Part shown: piece by piece, positions 4,940 to 5,021 of the stretch
Layout: each line of letters starts with the position of its first letter
How positions within the stretch are numbered: the first letter of the stretch is position 1
DNA from: Limisphaerales bacterium
GTDB lineage: Bacteria; Verrucomicrobiota; Verrucomicrobiia; Limisphaerales; UBA11358
Direction of reading: 5' to 3'
Assembly (NCBI GenBank): GCA_003133815.1
Contig: PKZR01000437.1
Span: forward strand, 3,113 to 8,133
Length of the DNA stretch: 5,021 bases
Translations under genes and position numbers: made by a program
Notes under the pieces: generated by a model
Database searches by the model: none
What the model was told of the DNA's origin: nothing
What the model saw: only the letters and a program-made list of their open reading frames with translations

Positions 4940-4950
4940 CAAGTTAACAC
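4940..4950 (-). promoter_or_regulatory. Start-proximal conserved block GTGTTAACTTG, copy B
   Basis: Minus-strand counterpart of 2372-2382 (10 of 11 identical), ending 4 nt before the ATG at 4935. TTAACT, 6 nt before that ATG, may serve as the -10 of a leaderless transcript. The similarity continues past the ATG: 14 of the first 15 coding bases match the DUF3309-like gene. Confidence 0.5.
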
Positions 4951-4969
4951 GGTGGAAAAATGGATCCCA

Positions 4970-4985
4970 TGGGGTATTCACCCCA
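4970..4985 (-). promoter_or_regulatory. Palindromic operator TGGGGTGAATACCCCA, copy B
   Basis: Inverted repeat TGGGGT/ACCCCA around a 4-nt centre. It is followed on the minus strand by TGG, giving 18 of 19 identity with copy A at 2338-2356. The gap to the ATG at 4935 is 34 nt, exactly the gap in copy A. Equal spacing on opposite strands in front of unrelated genes argues for a functional binding site rather than chance. Confidence 0.7.
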
Positions 4986-5014
4986 CTCTGCCAACCAGGA
5001 ACGGTATTTAATTT

Positions 5015-5021
5015 TGGAGTG
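5015..5021 (-). promoter_or_regulatory. Distal half-site of the shared regulatory module, copy B (cut by window edge)
   Basis: The minus strand reads CACTCCA from the window edge. It differs at one of seven bases from CACCCCA at 2302-2308 and stands at the identical 36-bp offset from the palindrome. An ATTAAA follows within a few bases, as in copy A. The rest of the element, if present, lies outside the window. Confidence 0.35.

Overview
The window reads as part of a free-living, moderately high-GC Gram-negative bacterial chromosome. The dense bacterial gene order, a lipobox lipoprotein and an MscS-family channel support this. Weak or absent Shine-Dalgarno sequences and AT-rich, tandemly built intergenic repeats remind me of Verrucomicrobiota-type genomes, but that placement is an inference; no marker gene here settles it.

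Left part (1-2205, minus strand): a 2-oxoacid dehydrogenase operon read right to left. It holds E1 alpha (2205-1168), E1 beta (1078-113) and the first nine codons of what looks like the E2 lipoyl-acyltransferase (28 to the window edge). Together they would decarboxylate a 2-oxoacid (pyruvate or a branched-chain 2-oxoacid) on thiamine diphosphate and pass the acyl group to the E2 lipoyl arm. Both intergenic gaps (1079-1167 and 29-112) contain AT-rich inverted repeats built from short tandem units: a heptamer in one, an octamer in the other.

Middle (2206-4338, plus strand): a 182-bp divergent intergenic region carries a candidate leaderless promoter for E1 alpha and a complex regulatory module in front of a 51-residue, two-helix, glycine-rich DUF3309-like gene (2388-2543). 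Then come a histidine-rich integral-membrane hydroxylase of the fatty acid hydroxylase superfamily (2663-3244) and an MscS-family mechanosensitive channel (3343-4338).

Right part (4351-5021, minus strand): a lipoprotein with seven 11-residue amphipathic repeats and an sll1863-like stress-protein region, convergent with the channel gene.

The main discovery is that the DUF3309-like gene and the lipoprotein gene, 2.5 kb apart on opposite strands, carry the same composite upstream module. It consists of a distal half-site, the palindrome TGGGGTGAAKACCCCA at exactly 34 nt before an ATG, a GTGTTAWCTTG block just before that ATG, and near-identical first five codons. The rest of the two genes is unrelated. 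This looks like a dedicated regulon signature, probably for envelope or osmotic stress, with leaderless transcripts and a regulator bound about 42 bp upstream of the start.
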